Shown: one piece after another, positions 8,645-17,075 of the stretch
How the letters are laid out: each line of letters opens with the position of its first letter
Position numbering within the stretch: the stretch's first letter is position 1
Origin: Okeania sp. SIO3I5
GTDB lineage: Bacteria; Cyanobacteriota; Cyanobacteriia; Cyanobacteriales; Microcoleaceae
Length of the DNA: 33,325 nt
Assembly (NCBI RefSeq): GCF_010672085.1
Contig: NZ_JAAHHT010000008.1
Coordinates: 50,599-83,923 of the forward strand
Reading direction: 5' to 3'
The notes under the pieces: model-generated
Seen by the model: only the letters and a program-made list of their open reading frames with translations
Told to the model about the DNA's origin: nothing
Database searches by the model: none
Made by a program: the position numbers and the translations under genes

Positions 8645-9613
8645 TTAAATAACAAAATCCTCCGTCAGCGTAATTACAGCTTCATCTAACACTAATTGTA
8701 CCGTAAATTCTTCCCCTATTTCTCCTAAAAATTGACATTGAATAATCCTATCTTCACTTCTAGCTGTAATTTCTTTAAAAACTTCATTTTTACTTAAAAC
8801 AATCAGTTTCAAATTAGGAGGAAGATAAACATCATCCCCAGTCGAATAAACCCGTAAAGTTATTTCTACTTCAGGAGAATCATTATTTTCTCGTACTAAA
8901 TTCACCAATAAAACTACAGCATGAATTAATAGATCGGCTCGTAAATCAATAAGTTTTGCCCCTTTAATTCCGATAGTTCTAACTAACTCCAATTGTGAGG
9001 GAGTTAACAATTCATTTGCTGCTTGCCATCCAGTTGTAAAAATATTATCAAACCATTGAGTTAAATTTGTCTGAATTTGTAAATCTGAAACAGTCAAACC
9101 TAACAATTCACTTAACTCTCCATTCAGATAACTACTTCTAACTTTTAGATAGGATTCACTACTACTTTCCAAACCTAAAATAATAGAACCCTTTTTAGCA
9201 TACTTAACAATAATCATTCCTTCACCAACATTTTCCAGTTGAGCCATAATATCCGGTAAAATATTTTCCTTAAATTCCGATAAATCATTAGTTGTTACTT
9301 CAAGATTTAAACTCCAAGACTGAACTTGATTCATAGGTAAATTATTTCCTGTAGACGATTTTTTATCTCTCCATTCTTGAAAAAACTCTTGAATTTCTTT
9401 TTTCTCAGTTTCAAGATTAGTTTTATTTCTATCGGCAAAAGCTTTTGCCAATTTTTCAATAGTTTTTTCAGTAGGATTTAATATAGGATTTCTCATTATT
9501 TTAGTGAGATGATATGCTTCAAGTTCGCTCTCTTTAGCTAGTGCATAAGCAGACTTAAAGTTTTTTTTCTTGTAGAAATCTTTGAAAGCTTGAGCAAAAT
9601 TAGACATATTCAT
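8645..9613 (-). CDS. HTH plus DUF1822 protein of unknown function
   Basis: 322 residues in three parts. Residues ~5-60 look like a lambda-Cro-type helix-turn-helix (SAYALAKESELEAYHLTKIM, then NPTEKTIEKLAKAF). Residues ~95-185 (LNLEVTTNDLSEFKENI to YLNGELSELLGLTVSDLQI) resemble a short domain recurring at the front of cyanobacterial signalling and STAND proteins; I cannot name it firmly. Residues ~185-322 match DUF1822 (GWQAANELL, RVYSTGDDVYLPPNLKLIVL, ARSEDRIIQCQFLGEIGEEF), which is largely cyanobacterial and of unknown function. Single gene. A TAATGGA heptamer run overlaps the start region; MSN two codons in is an alternative start. Confidence 0.75.
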   Translation of the reverse strand: MNMSNFAQAFKDFYKKKNFKSAYALAKESELEAYHLTKIMRNPILNPTEKTIEKLAKAFADRNKTNLETEKKEIQEFFQEWRDKKSSTGNNLPMNQVQSWSLNLEVTTNDLSEFKENILPDIMAQLENVGEGMIIVKYAKKGSIILGLESSSESYLKVRSSYLNGELSELLGLTVSDLQIQTNLTQWFDNIFTTGWQAANELLTPSQLELVRTIGIKGAKLIDLRADLLIHAVVLLVNLVRENNDSPEVEITLRVYSTGDDVYLPPNLKLIVLSKNEVFKEITARSEDRIIQCQFLGEIGEEFTVQLVLDEAVITLTEDFVI

Positions 9614-9637
9614 TAATGGATAATGGATAATGGATAA
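9614..9637. repeat. TAATGGA heptamer run
   Basis: About three copies of TAATGGA immediately upstream of the DUF1822 gene start, in its 5' untranslated region. Confidence 0.7.
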
Positions 9638-9783
9638 TTACCTCTCTCATTTAGGGAGAGGATTGATTCAAAGGAAAAAATTTATTTCTCTTGGTTGATT
9701 GGATCTGGCGCCGGTAACCCATCCATCCCTCAACCGCTTTTTATCCTTGAAAGGAGAAGCTTTAAACCTAAATTTTTCGGTAA
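9638..9783 (+). repeat. Dispersed two-hairpin element, copy 2
   Basis: Starts TTACCTCTC and ends CGGTAA. The first hairpin (CCTCTC...GAGAGG) differs in sequence from copy 1 but still pairs, and TATCCTTGAAAGGAG plus GCTTTAAACC are conserved. It carries about 50 extra bases in the middle containing GGCGCCGG. An apparent minus-strand reading frame at 9730-9948 runs through it and is not credible. Confidence 0.75.
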
Positions 9784-9949
9784 TAAAACTCCTGAATTTA
9801 TCGTTTGTTTTAGGAGTAAACTGCCGTTTGCCCCTACAATATTGACTATTATTTTTAAATGCTGAATTATACCAATGCTACCAGATTGTATCTTCACTCT
9901 GAAGCACCAGTTAAGATTAAACATTGACTTTTTGAAGACACACTCCATT

Positions 9950-10049
9950 AGGACTTACGCATAGAAACCGGGTTTTTAGGATATCGTTGTTTTTAACAAT
10001 TAACATTGACGAAAAAACCCGGTTTCTGGGTTCGCATGGCCTTAGTCCT
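9950..10049. mobile_element. 100-bp MITE with AGAAACCGGGTTTTT inverted repeats
   Basis: Perfect 15-bp inverted repeats at 9963-9977 and 10013-10027 lie inside outer AGGACT/AGTCCT ends, with an AT-rich centre. AGAAACCCGGTTTTT palindromes of this type are common in cyanobacterial genomes as non-autonomous insertion elements. No reading frame. Confidence 0.75.
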
Positions 10050-10068
10050 GTCCATAGCACCTGAATAC

Positions 10069-10740
10069 TTAAACCGTCATAGCTAATTCGCGATCGCGCA
10101 GTACAACATATTTACCTGAGTAATACTCTTCAGCAGCATCCAAAAGTCCGCTCACTAACCACCAGTTAACTCCTCCAGAAACAACACCAGCAATTAAAGG
10201 TATCCAACCCGCACCAGTTTTTGCCATCAATTTAGCCACCAACTTAGTAGTAGCTTTGGATACAGCTTTCGATGCCAACTTAGCACCCAGTTTAGAACCT
10301 CCTTTGAAAGCTACTTGAGAAACCACAACTCCAGCTACCTTGCCAGTAATTTTGGGTGTTGCTTTACCACAAACTTTAATTCCCACTTTTCCCACAGGAA
10401 CAACATTACTTGCTTCTGCTAACCCAGTCCAAATAGCCATAATTAGATTCATGTCTACATCGTAGTCTAGCTCAACATCCTTGATATAACCAATTCCAAA
10501 GCAACCTAATGCACCCACTTGTCCACACCAAGCAAGTTCAGGAAGTATTGCTGCCAAACCGACAGTTCCTCCGATAGCACCTGAAACCGCTCCCGACGTT
10601 ATCACCATTGCCAGACGTTCTCTTTTCCACTCATTAATAGTGTAACCTTTAACCTGTTTTTTCAGTTTTTCTCGTTTCATACTGGTGTCAAGATTTGCTA
10701 AATCTTTAAACATTTGAGCAATTTCATCATTAATACTCAT
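10069..10740 (-). CDS. EcsC-like membrane-associated protein of unknown function
   Basis: 223 residues. A charged N-terminus (to ~42) is followed by a Gly/Ala-rich hydrophobic stretch (~44-86, ITSGAVSGAIGGTVGLAAIL through GCFGIGYI), then DVELDYDVDMNLIMAIW, an Ala/Lys-rich middle with several SKA/AKL repeats (~125-170), and a second hydrophobic segment (~178-203, WIPLIAGVVSGGVNWWLVSG). The pattern of hydrophobic segment, 'LPELAWCG' and 'YDxDM' recalls EcsC-family proteins, whose role in membrane or lipid processes is poorly defined. Family assignment is tentative. Isolated, no operon partner. Confidence 0.6.
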   Translation of the reverse strand: MSINDEIAQMFKDLANLDTSMKREKLKKQVKGYTINEWKRERLAMVITSGAVSGAIGGTVGLAAILPELAWCGQVGALGCFGIGYIKDVELDYDVDMNLIMAIWTGLAEASNVVPVGKVGIKVCGKATPKITGKVAGVVVSQVAFKGGSKLGAKLASKAVSKATTKLVAKLMAKTGAGWIPLIAGVVSGGVNWWLVSGLLDAAEEYYSGKYVVLRDRELAMTV

Positions 10741-11056
10741 ATTGATTTACCATTAGATTAACAAACATCTATAGCTTAATCAGTCACTTCTTAGTTTGTT
10801 AATTGAATTCATAGTAGAAAGTAGCAAAAAAACTGTAATTTTGATGAATTAATAACTTGATGCGAACAGTTATTGCTGTAGGTATTCAATTGATTCAATA
10901 GTTGAATTAAGAAAATAATCAAAACCTTTCATTGGCGTAAAACTCTAGAAGTTGTAAGCAGCGTGCCAAATCACCTGTGATATCATGTCCGGTAGCATCG
11001 GTATTGTATAGAGAAGTTCAATAATTAATAATTAATAATTGAAGCCTATCTTCCTC
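10741..11056. other. Intergenic, repeat fragments
   Basis: Holds a fragment related to the element at 15872 (TATCATGTCCGGTAGCATCG, 10983-11002) and a TAATAATTAATAATT run at 11021-11041. No gene seen. Confidence 0.5.
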
Positions 11057-11157
11057 CAAAAATAAAAGCCCCTTGGCCAATATTGACTAAGGGACAAATA
11101 ACTATCAGGGTGCATCTACATATTTATAGTATAACCCCAATAGGGGGTATAACCCAT
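11057..11157 (-). ncRNA. Candidate small RNA, copy 1, with intrinsic terminator
   Basis: Read on the minus strand, the segment has a GGGTTATACCC hairpin, the core GTAGATGCACCCTGATAGT, then an 11-position terminator stem (CCCTTAGTCAA/TTGGCCAAGGG, one mismatch) and a T-rich tail GCTTTTATTTTT. A second copy at 12177-12276 keeps the core exactly and the stem by compensating changes. A TATACTATAAAT stretch just upstream of the core could serve as a -10. Not matched to any named cyanobacterial sRNA I know. Confidence 0.55.
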
Positions 11158-11767
11158 CAAACAATTGTAAAAAAATATAACTTTAAATTAAAAAAGCGGT
11201 CAGCAGTCAGCAGTAAACGTTTAGAAGGGGACTATTACCCCTCCGCGCACCTTCCGGTTTATAGAACCCATTTGGGATCTATGATTGGTCTGTGTGGTCT
11301 GTGTGGTCCGTTTGGTCCGTGTGGTCTGTACAGGACTCAAAAAATGTAGGGTTGTAAATATTCTAGCTCAGACAATGAATGAGCAATGCCTACACAAGCG
11401 CTCCCCTACTCCCCTACTCCCCCCTCACAGGGGTAGGTTTTTTACTTTCGGGTTGGGACAAGACTTGGAGGACAAGGAAGACAAGGAGACAAGGGAGGAA
11501 AACAGTACAAAATTCTGTTCGGTTGTCAAAAATTAAAGATGCTGAAAAGCCCAGTTTTTCCTAAAAAATCTTCCTTGTCTACTGGTCTACTTTCCTCCCT
11601 TGTCTTATCTTCACCGAAATATTAAAAACCTACCCTTGTGAGCCTACTTCCCCAGGGTCAATTTATTGTCACGCCTAGAAAAAGGTAGGAGAGGGTGGGG
11701 AAGTGTGGTCCGTGTGGCAGGTGTCGTCCGTGTGGGAGAAAAGTCCGCTTTTATTCATACAGCTTGC
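11158..11767. other. Repeat-rich intergenic stretch
   Basis: No credible gene. It contains a 9-bp tandem run GGTCTGTGT/GGTCCGTGT (11286-11330), CTCCCCTACTCCCCTACTCC heptamers (11400-11422) and GACAAGGA-type repeats (11470-11495). Open frames here are products of period-9 sequence. Confidence 0.7.
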
Positions 11768-11946
11768 TCCTGCCCATCCTGCCCATCCTGCCCATCCTGC
11801 CCATCCTGCCCATCCTGCCCATCCTGCCCATTCTCCCCATCCTGCCCATCCTGCCCATCCTGCCCATCCTGCCCATCCTGCCCATCCTGCCCATTCTCCC
11901 CATCCTGCCCATCCTGCCCATCCTGCCCATTCTCCCCATCCTCTCC
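11768..11946. repeat. Long 9-bp tandem array, unit CCCATCCTG
   Basis: About 19-20 copies with occasional CCCATTCTC variants at regular places, hinting at higher-order duplication. All three plus-strand frames and one minus frame stay open (Ser-Cys-Pro, Ile-Leu-Pro, Ala-His-Pro, Met-Gly-Arg repeats) purely because of the 9-bp period. Same family as the array at 1-90, in opposite orientation. Confidence 0.95.
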
Positions 11947-12176
11947 CTAAATATTCTCTGGCGACAAAGAATGAGCAATGCCCTACTCCCCTACTCCCTT
12001 TTTGGGTTCACTATGGCCAAAAAATCACTCTGATAATTCTTCCTCCTGCCTTCTCGCTCCGATACCCATTCCTCCTGTACGGGCGTTAACGATAGTTATG
12101 CGAAGCAAACGGCCGGAAATCCCCTATGACTCCTGACTCCCGCCCTCACCCATAAGACTTTTTCAGCAAACCCTAG

Positions 12177-12276
12177 ATAAAAAAAAGCCCCTCAACCAAA
12201 ATTGGCTAAAGGACTATGACTATCAGGGTGCATCTACTAAACGTAGTGTAACACCAATGAGGGGTATTACCCCTTA
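12177..12276 (-). ncRNA. Candidate small RNA, copy 2, with intrinsic terminator
   Basis: On the minus strand it has a GGGGTAATACCCC hairpin, the same core GTAGATGCACCCTGATAGT, the stem CCTTTAGCCAA/TTGGTTGAGG and then GCTTTTTTT. Compared with copy 1 the stem has changed on both sides yet still pairs over 11 positions. Same orientation as copy 1, about 1.1 kb away; the two bracket the minisatellite region. Confidence 0.6.
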
Positions 12277-12555
12277 TTTTTAGTTTAAACTATCAAATGT
12301 TACTTATAAATATAAATTATATTTTGCGAAGATTTTTACTGTATTTGATTTATAAATTGAAAGTTAAAGAGTTTAATCATAATCATTTGTAGCTAAAACT
12401 TAAAGACAAACAGAAAATTTGCCAGTTAAGGCGATCGCTAACTTTAACAAGGACTAAAGAGATTTGTCGTAATTTAGTTCTGTATTAGACCGTAAAATAA
12501 AAATCTTTGTTATCGTAAAACCATACTATGGGGTAATTACATCGAAGATAAGACA
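12277..12555. other. AT-rich leader of the PEP-CTERM gene
   Basis: No gene. It should carry the promoter of the gene starting at 12556; a HIP1 octamer GCGATCGC lies at 12431-12438. Confidence 0.4.
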
Positions 12556-13104
12556 ATGAAAAGCATCTACCAAAAATTAGTCCTTGCTAGTAGTTGAGTA
12601 GCTATCAGCTTAAGTTCCTTAACAGTAGCTATGCCTGCTCAAGCAGTATTAATGAGATATGATTTTCCTGTCACAAATATTGACGGAGGTATTCACGATA
12701 GTACGACTGGATCGGGGTATTTTACTTTTGATTCTGAGGGTGAAGAACTTGATATTGACTCTGGCGAAGTAATTAAACAAGTATTGGATTTTGAGTTTAA
12801 TTGGTTAGGGCAAACCTTTGGAGTAGAAACATTAGACTTTGAGGATGATGGAGATGGTGTTTTATTTGCAAATGGAAAATTTCAAGGTTTAGATTGGACT
12901 TTGGATGATGCAAATTTGTCTTGGGACTTATTTGAGAATGAGTTTGAATATACAGATTTGAGTGGTTTTCCCAATGTTTCAGGTTATGGTGAAGTTAGTT
13001 ATGAGAAACAAATATCTGATGTTCCTGAACCAGGGGTGGTTATGGGTTTAGGTTTAGTAGGTTTGGGATTTTGCCTGAATAAAAAGAAATTATCCCATCT
13101 TTAA
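12556..13104 (+). pseudogene. PEP-CTERM exported protein with TGA inside its signal peptide
   Basis: From the ATG at 12556 the frame reads MKSIYQKLVLASS, then TGA (12595-12597), then VAISLSSLTVAMPAQA, together a normal signal peptide with an AxA cleavage site. The mature part is acidic (FDSEGEELDIDSGE, DFEDDGDG) and ends with VPEP followed by a hydrophobic helix (VVMGLGLVGLGFCL) and NKKK, the PEP-CTERM sorting signal recognised by exosortase. Full length would be 182 residues. Starting at the ATG at 12631 would remove the signal peptide, so export would fail. Substrate or function unknown. It is either a recent pseudogene, a sequencing error, or a readthrough case. Confidence 0.8.
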
Positions 13105-13130
13105 AATTTAGTAAGAAAAATATTTGACCA

Positions 13131-13313
13131 TTTTTTGAATTCAAAATTAAAAATTCAAAGTTCAAAATTTTTGGTTCATTCCTTAATTTGAATAATTGTT
13201 TAATTAAGAATTCAAGCCTCCTTCTTCTTTTTGAATTCAAAATTAAAAATTCAAAGTTCAAAATTTTTGGTTCATTCCTTAATTTGAATAATTGTTTAAT
13301 TAAGGATTCAAGC
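13131..13313. repeat. Two tandem ~85-bp repeats, 96-bp period
   Basis: The segment beginning TTTTTGAATTCAAAATTAAA and ending TTAATTAAGAATTCAAGC occurs twice (13131-13217, 13227-13313) with almost no differences, just downstream of the PEP-CTERM gene. AT-rich, non-coding. Confidence 0.9.
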
Positions 13314-13363
13314 GACGTTCTTCAAAGAGTGAAAAAATCAAAAATATTTTCCTGATTTCCAGT

Positions 13364-13402
13364 CTCTGACTTTCCTGCTGAATGCGGAGCAAACAGGCAG
13401 AG
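13364..13402. repeat. Dispersed hairpin repeat CTCTG...CAGAG
   Basis: Related to the hairpin at 8126-8166: both share GACTTTCCT and GCAAACAGGCA. The closing stem has changed from CTTTG/CAAAG to CTCTG/CAGAG, which preserves pairing. A degenerate third copy is near 7383-7430. Confidence 0.6.
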
Positions 13403-13598
13403 GTTATAATGAGCGAATTAATAATTTTTAATGCGTGAATTGATTTGACTATCAAGTTTCTAGAAATGCATAACAATAATAATTAGGGTGGGCATCTTGC
13501 TCACCTTTTTTCATCAAAAAAGTTGATCTGAAGCCTCCACATTTAGATATGTCCCATTAATTGATATGCTAAAAAGCAAGAGTTAAACTATTCAAACT

Positions 13599-15617
13599 AT
13601 GCCTGTCGTTAACCCTCCCACTATCATCAACTTTCCCCTAGCTGCCGTAGTTGGACAAGAAGCAATAAAAATGGCCTTATTGTTAGCAGCGGTCGATCCA
13701 GGATTAGGAGGAGTGGCCATTGCTGGCCGTCGTGGGACTGCTAAATCTGTAATGGCCAGAGCTATACATTCCCTTTTACCTCCGATTGAAATTGTCAAAG
13801 GTTCTATTAGCAACTGTAATCCTAACTATCCTGAAGAATGGGATGAAGAACTTTTGGAACAGCATTCTAACGCCACAACAGAAGAAATACCTACAGAAGT
13901 GATACCTGCACCTTTTATTCAAGTTCCCCTGGGAGTAACAGAAGATAGACTCTTGGGTTCAGTGGATGTAGAAAAGTCAGTCAAACAGGGAGAAACGGTA
14001 TTTCAACCAGGATTATTAGCTTCTGCTCACCGAGGGGTATTATATGTAGATGAAATTAATCTGCTTGATGATAATATTGCTAATCTATTACTGACGGTTT
14101 TGACAGAAGGGAAAAATCAGATAGAGCGGGAGGGTATTAGTTTTCAACATCCTTGTAAACCTCTATTTATTGCAACCTATAATCCTGAAGAGGGGCCGTT
14201 ACGAGAACATTTGCTCGATAGGATAGCGATCGCTCTGTCAGCAGATATGGTTTTAGGTTTAGATCAACGAGTAGAAGCAGTGGAACAAGCTTTAGGTTAT
14301 GCTAATTCTCCTCAAGCTTTTCTGGAAAGGTACACTGAAGATATTGATAATCTCAAAACTCAGATTTTGTTGGCGAGGGAATGGGTAAAAGATGTGGTTA
14401 TTACCCACGAACAAATAGTCTATTTAGTAGAAGAAGCAGTTCGTGGAGGAGTGCAAGGACATCGGGCAGAACTTTTTGCGGTGCGAGTTGCTAGAGCATC
14501 AGCAGCACTAGACGGACGCACAACTGTTAATGCTGATGACTTGCGTCGAGCAGTGGAGTTAGTTATTGTACCGCGAGCAACAATAGTGCAAACTCCCCCC
14601 GAAGAGGAACAACAACCGCCACCACCACCGCCTCCTCCTCCAGAAGATCAGTCGGAACAGGAACAAGAGGAAGAGGAAGATCAGGAAAACCCGGAACCTC
14701 CAGAGGAGGAAGAGGCAAGTATTCCTGAAGAATTTTTGTTCGATCCGGAGGGAGTGGTATTAGATGATAGTGTGCTGATGTTTGCTCAAACGGCAAACCG
14801 TCAGGGTAAATCTGGTAGTAGGAGTATGATTTTTTCTGAAGATCGGGGGCGTTATGTGAAACCAATGTTGCCTAAAGGTAAGGTGCGACGTATTGCTGTG
14901 GATGCGACTTTGCGATCTGCTGCTCCTTATCAAAAGTCTAGAAGAGAACGTCAACCGAACCGCAAAGTTATTGTGGAACCGAGTGATATGCGGGCGAAAC
15001 GGTTGGCAAGAAAGGCGGGTGCTTTGGTGGTGTTTGTGGTTGATGCTTCAGGTTCGATGGCGTTGAACCGGATGCAGTCGGCAAAGGGTGCGGTGATGCA
15101 GTTGTTGACGGAGGCGTATCAGAGTCGCGATCAGGTTTCGTTAATTCCGTTTCGGGGAGAACAAGCGGAGGTGTTGTTACCGCCGACTCGTTCTATAACT
15201 TCTGCCAGACGACGTTTGGAAAAAATGCCTTGTGGTGGAGGTTCGCCTTTAGCTCATGGTTTGACTCAAGCTGTGAGAGTTGGTGTGAATGCCAAGCAGT
15301 CTGGTGATGTGGGGCAAGTGGTTATTGTGGCTATTACTGATGGGCGGGGGAATATTCCGTTGGCGCGTTCGTTGGGTGAACCGATGTTGGATGATGAGAA
15401 ACCGAATATTAAGGAGGAGTTGTTGGAAATAGCTGGTAAAATTCGGGGTTTGGGTATTCAGTTGTTGATGATAGATACTGAGAATAAGTTTGTTTCGACT
15501 GGGTTTGCGAAGGAGTTGGCGAAGCAGTCGGGTGGGAAGTATTATCATTTACCGAAGGCGACAGATCAAGCGATCGCTGCTATGACTCAGAATGCGTTGA
15601 AGGATGCTATTGGGTAA
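13599..15617 (+). CDS. chlD: Magnesium chelatase ATPase subunit D
   Basis: 672 residues, normal for cyanobacterial ChlD. With ChlI and ChlH it inserts Mg2+ into protoporphyrin IX, the first committed step to chlorophyll. The N-terminal AAA+ module (to ~325) has a Walker-A-like GRRGTAKS (43-50) and a Walker B ([10 protein letters not shown], ~147-156). A proline run followed by an acidic linker occupies ~331-375. The C-terminal integrin-I (VWA) domain carries the MIDAS motif DASGSM starting at residue 482. The start at 13599 agrees with the family N-terminus (PLAAVVGQE). Monocistronic here; upstream sequence shows no strong ribosome site. Confidence 0.98.
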   Translation: MPVVNPPTIINFPLAAVVGQEAIKMALLLAAVDPGLGGVAIAGRRGTAKSVMARAIHSLLPPIEIVKGSISNCNPNYPEEWDEELLEQHSNATTEEIPTEVIPAPFIQVPLGVTEDRLLGSVDVEKSVKQGETVFQPGLLASAHRGVLYVDEINLLDDNIANLLLTVLTEGKNQIEREGISFQHPCKPLFIATYNPEEGPLREHLLDRIAIALSADMVLGLDQRVEAVEQALGYANSPQAFLERYTEDIDNLKTQILLAREWVKDVVITHEQIVYLVEEAVRGGVQGHRAELFAVRVARASAALDGRTTVNADDLRRAVELVIVPRATIVQTPPEEEQQPPPPPPPPPEDQSEQEQEEEEDQENPEPPEEEEASIPEEFLFDPEGVVLDDSVLMFAQTANRQGKSGSRSMIFSEDRGRYVKPMLPKGKVRRIAVDATLRSAAPYQKSRRERQPNRKVIVEPSDMRAKRLARKAGALVVFVVDASGSMALNRMQSAKGAVMQLLTEAYQSRDQVSLIPFRGEQAEVLLPPTRSITSARRRLEKMPCGGGSPLAHGLTQAVRVGVNAKQSGDVGQVVIVAITDGRGNIPLARSLGEPMLDDEKPNIKEELLEIAGKIRGLGIQLLMIDTENKFVSTGFAKELAKQSGGKYYHLPKATDQAIAAMTQNALKDAIG

Positions 15618-15620
15618 TTT

Positions 15621-15651
15621 CAGTTATCAGTTATCAGTTATCAGTTATCAG
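15621..15651. repeat. TTATCAG heptamer array
   Basis: Four copies just after chlD. It is the same unit as the ACTGATA array inside xisH, on the other strand. Confidence 0.85.
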
Positions 15652-15871
15652 TGACAGCTTGAAAATTTGATGATTATACTGAGAAACTAATGCAATATTG
15701 CTGCCGGAGATGCAGGAGCAGAATAGGAGTCAGGAGTCAGGAGGTAAGAATTTATTAGGACTGATATCATGTCAGGATAATCAGTGATAAAAAAACCTTT
15801 TCCCTTTTAACCTTTTTTTTCCTTCTGCCTTACCTCCTCCAAAGTGTAAGTATTCAACCAGACATGATATA
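15652..15871. other. Intergenic, inverted repeat pair
   Basis: TGATATCATGTCAGG (about 15763-15777) and CCAGACATGATATAA (15858-15872) form imperfect inverted ends of what looks like a further small element adjoining the next MITE. A GGAGTCA heptamer run lies at about 15724-15742. No gene. Confidence 0.45.
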
Positions 15872-16008
15872 ATATCAAATCCGGTAGCATCGGTGTTATT
15901 CAGCATTTAAAGATAAGAATCTATATTGTAGGGGCGAATGGCATTCGCCCTTAACCATTCTATGACGACGACAGAATTATATTACTCCAAAGCCAACGGA
16001 TTTGATAT
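15872..16008. mobile_element. 137-bp MITE with ATATCAAATCCG inverted ends
   Basis: Perfect 12-bp terminal inverted repeats at 15872-15883 and 15997-16008. The interior contains a GGGCGAATGGCATTCGCCC hairpin. A second element with identical ends, 93 bp long and with a different interior, is at 30316-30408. It ends 29 bp before the dehydrogenase start, so it may supply or alter that gene's promoter. Confidence 0.8.
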
Positions 16009-16037
16009 AAAATATAAAAAATCAGAGGAAATAACTA

Positions 16038-16910
16038 ATGAAAATTGGATTTTTAGGTACAGGTTTAATGGGTTTACCAATGGCTCAAAAACTGTTAGAA
16101 GCTAATCATATTGTAACTGCTTATAATCGGACTCAATCTAAATTAGAACCTTTACAAAAAGCAGGTGCAAAAATAGCTAATTCTCCCTTAGAAGCTATTC
16201 AAAATTCAGAATGTTTAATCTTGATGTTGACTAATGCTGAAGCGATTCAAAATGTACTTTTATCTGACAGTTCAAAAGCAGAATTATCTGGTCGTACAGT
16301 AATTCAAATGGGAACTATTTCTCCTACAGAAAGTAAGGAAATTAGAGATGAAGTTGTGGCTTGTGGTGGAGAATATTTAGAAGCTCCTGTTTTAGGCAGT
16401 ATTCCACAGGTAAAGTCTGGAAGTTTAATTGTTATGGTGGGAGCTTCGCCAGAACAATATGAAAAATGGTCTGGTTTATTAAAAATATTTAGTTCCGAAC
16501 CGTTACATATTGGTACAGTGGGTAAAGGTGCTGCAATTAAGTTAGCAATGAATCAATTAATTGGCTCTTTAACAACAGCTTTTGCACTGAGTTTAGGATT
16601 AATAATTCGGGAAGGAATAGATGTAGAAATGTTTATGCAAATTGTTCGAGATAGTGCTTTATATGCTCCAACATTTGATAAAAAATTACAACGGATGTTG
16701 GATAAAAATTACGAAAATCCTAATTTCCCAGCCAAGCATTTATTAAAAGATACAAATATATTTATTAATGCAGCAGAATCGGTAGGACTTGATGTAAGTC
16801 TTCAAGAAGGAGTGCGTCAAGTTTTAGAGAAAACTATTGAATTAGGTTTATCAGATTTAGATTATTCTGCTTTATTTTCAGCGGTTATATCGTCTGCAGT
16901 TGAAGAGTGA
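16038..16910 (+). CDS. NAD(P)-dependent beta-hydroxyacid dehydrogenase (glyoxylate/succinic-semialdehyde reductase type)
   Basis: 290 residues. The N-terminal Rossmann motif GFLGTGLMGLPMA (4-16) binds the dinucleotide. The substrate loop reads APVLGSIPQVKSGSL, and the catalytic Lys168 lies in GKGAAIKLAMNQ with Asn172. This is the 3-hydroxyisobutyrate dehydrogenase superfamily; a Gly-Ser-rather-than-Gly-Gly loop is typical of the GlyR-type enzymes that reduce glyoxylate or succinic semialdehyde, but the substrate cannot be fixed from sequence. AGAGGAAA upstream is a good ribosome site. Monocistronic. Confidence 0.85.
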   Translation: MKIGFLGTGLMGLPMAQKLLEANHIVTAYNRTQSKLEPLQKAGAKIANSPLEAIQNSECLILMLTNAEAIQNVLLSDSSKAELSGRTVIQMGTISPTESKEIRDEVVACGGEYLEAPVLGSIPQVKSGSLIVMVGASPEQYEKWSGLLKIFSSEPLHIGTVGKGAAIKLAMNQLIGSLTTAFALSLGLIIREGIDVEMFMQIVRDSALYAPTFDKKLQRMLDKNYENPNFPAKHLLKDTNIFINAAESVGLDVSLQEGVRQVLEKTIELGLSDLDYSALFSAVISSAVEE

Positions 16911-16930
16911 TAATTAGAGCTTCGTAGGCG

Positions 16931-17066
16931 TAGGTTGGGTTGAGGTGCTCACACGGATTATGCCACGGATATACGGATTAAGAGGTATAACGGAGCTTGC
17001 TTTGCGTAAGAGTAACCCAACAATAGTAAGCTTTTGTTGGGTTTCACTGTCGTTCAACCCAACCTA
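16931..17066. mobile_element. 136-bp element with TAGGTTGGGTTGA inverted ends
   Basis: Perfect 13-bp inverted repeats at 16931-16943 and 17054-17066, plus an inner CCCAACA...TGTTGGG hairpin. Similar GTAGGTTGGGTTGAGG repeats recur at 26347 and 26491. It lies ten bases after the stop of the NACHT-type ATPase at 17076. Confidence 0.75.
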
Positions 17067-17075
17067 CATTTTGAG

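Noticed and set aside
9730-9948. 72-residue minus-strand ORF
   Set aside because: Much of it is the translation of the dispersed TTACC...GGTAA element, with no family similarity.
11666-12089. Long open frames coding Ser-Cys-Pro, Ile-Leu-Pro, Ala-His-Pro or Met-Gly-Arg repeats
   Set aside because: A 9-bp repeat keeps several frames open at once on both strands; there is no start context or conserved domain.
441-13104. UGA recoding (selenocysteine or alternative code) to explain the in-frame TGAs at 789-791 and 12595-12597
   Set aside because: Other genes end normally at TGA, the second vapC has TAA instead, and no recoding hairpin is evident, so decay or error is simpler.
14563-15548. Minus-strand ORFs within chlD
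   Set aside because: They are shadows of a well-identified gene with low-complexity composition.
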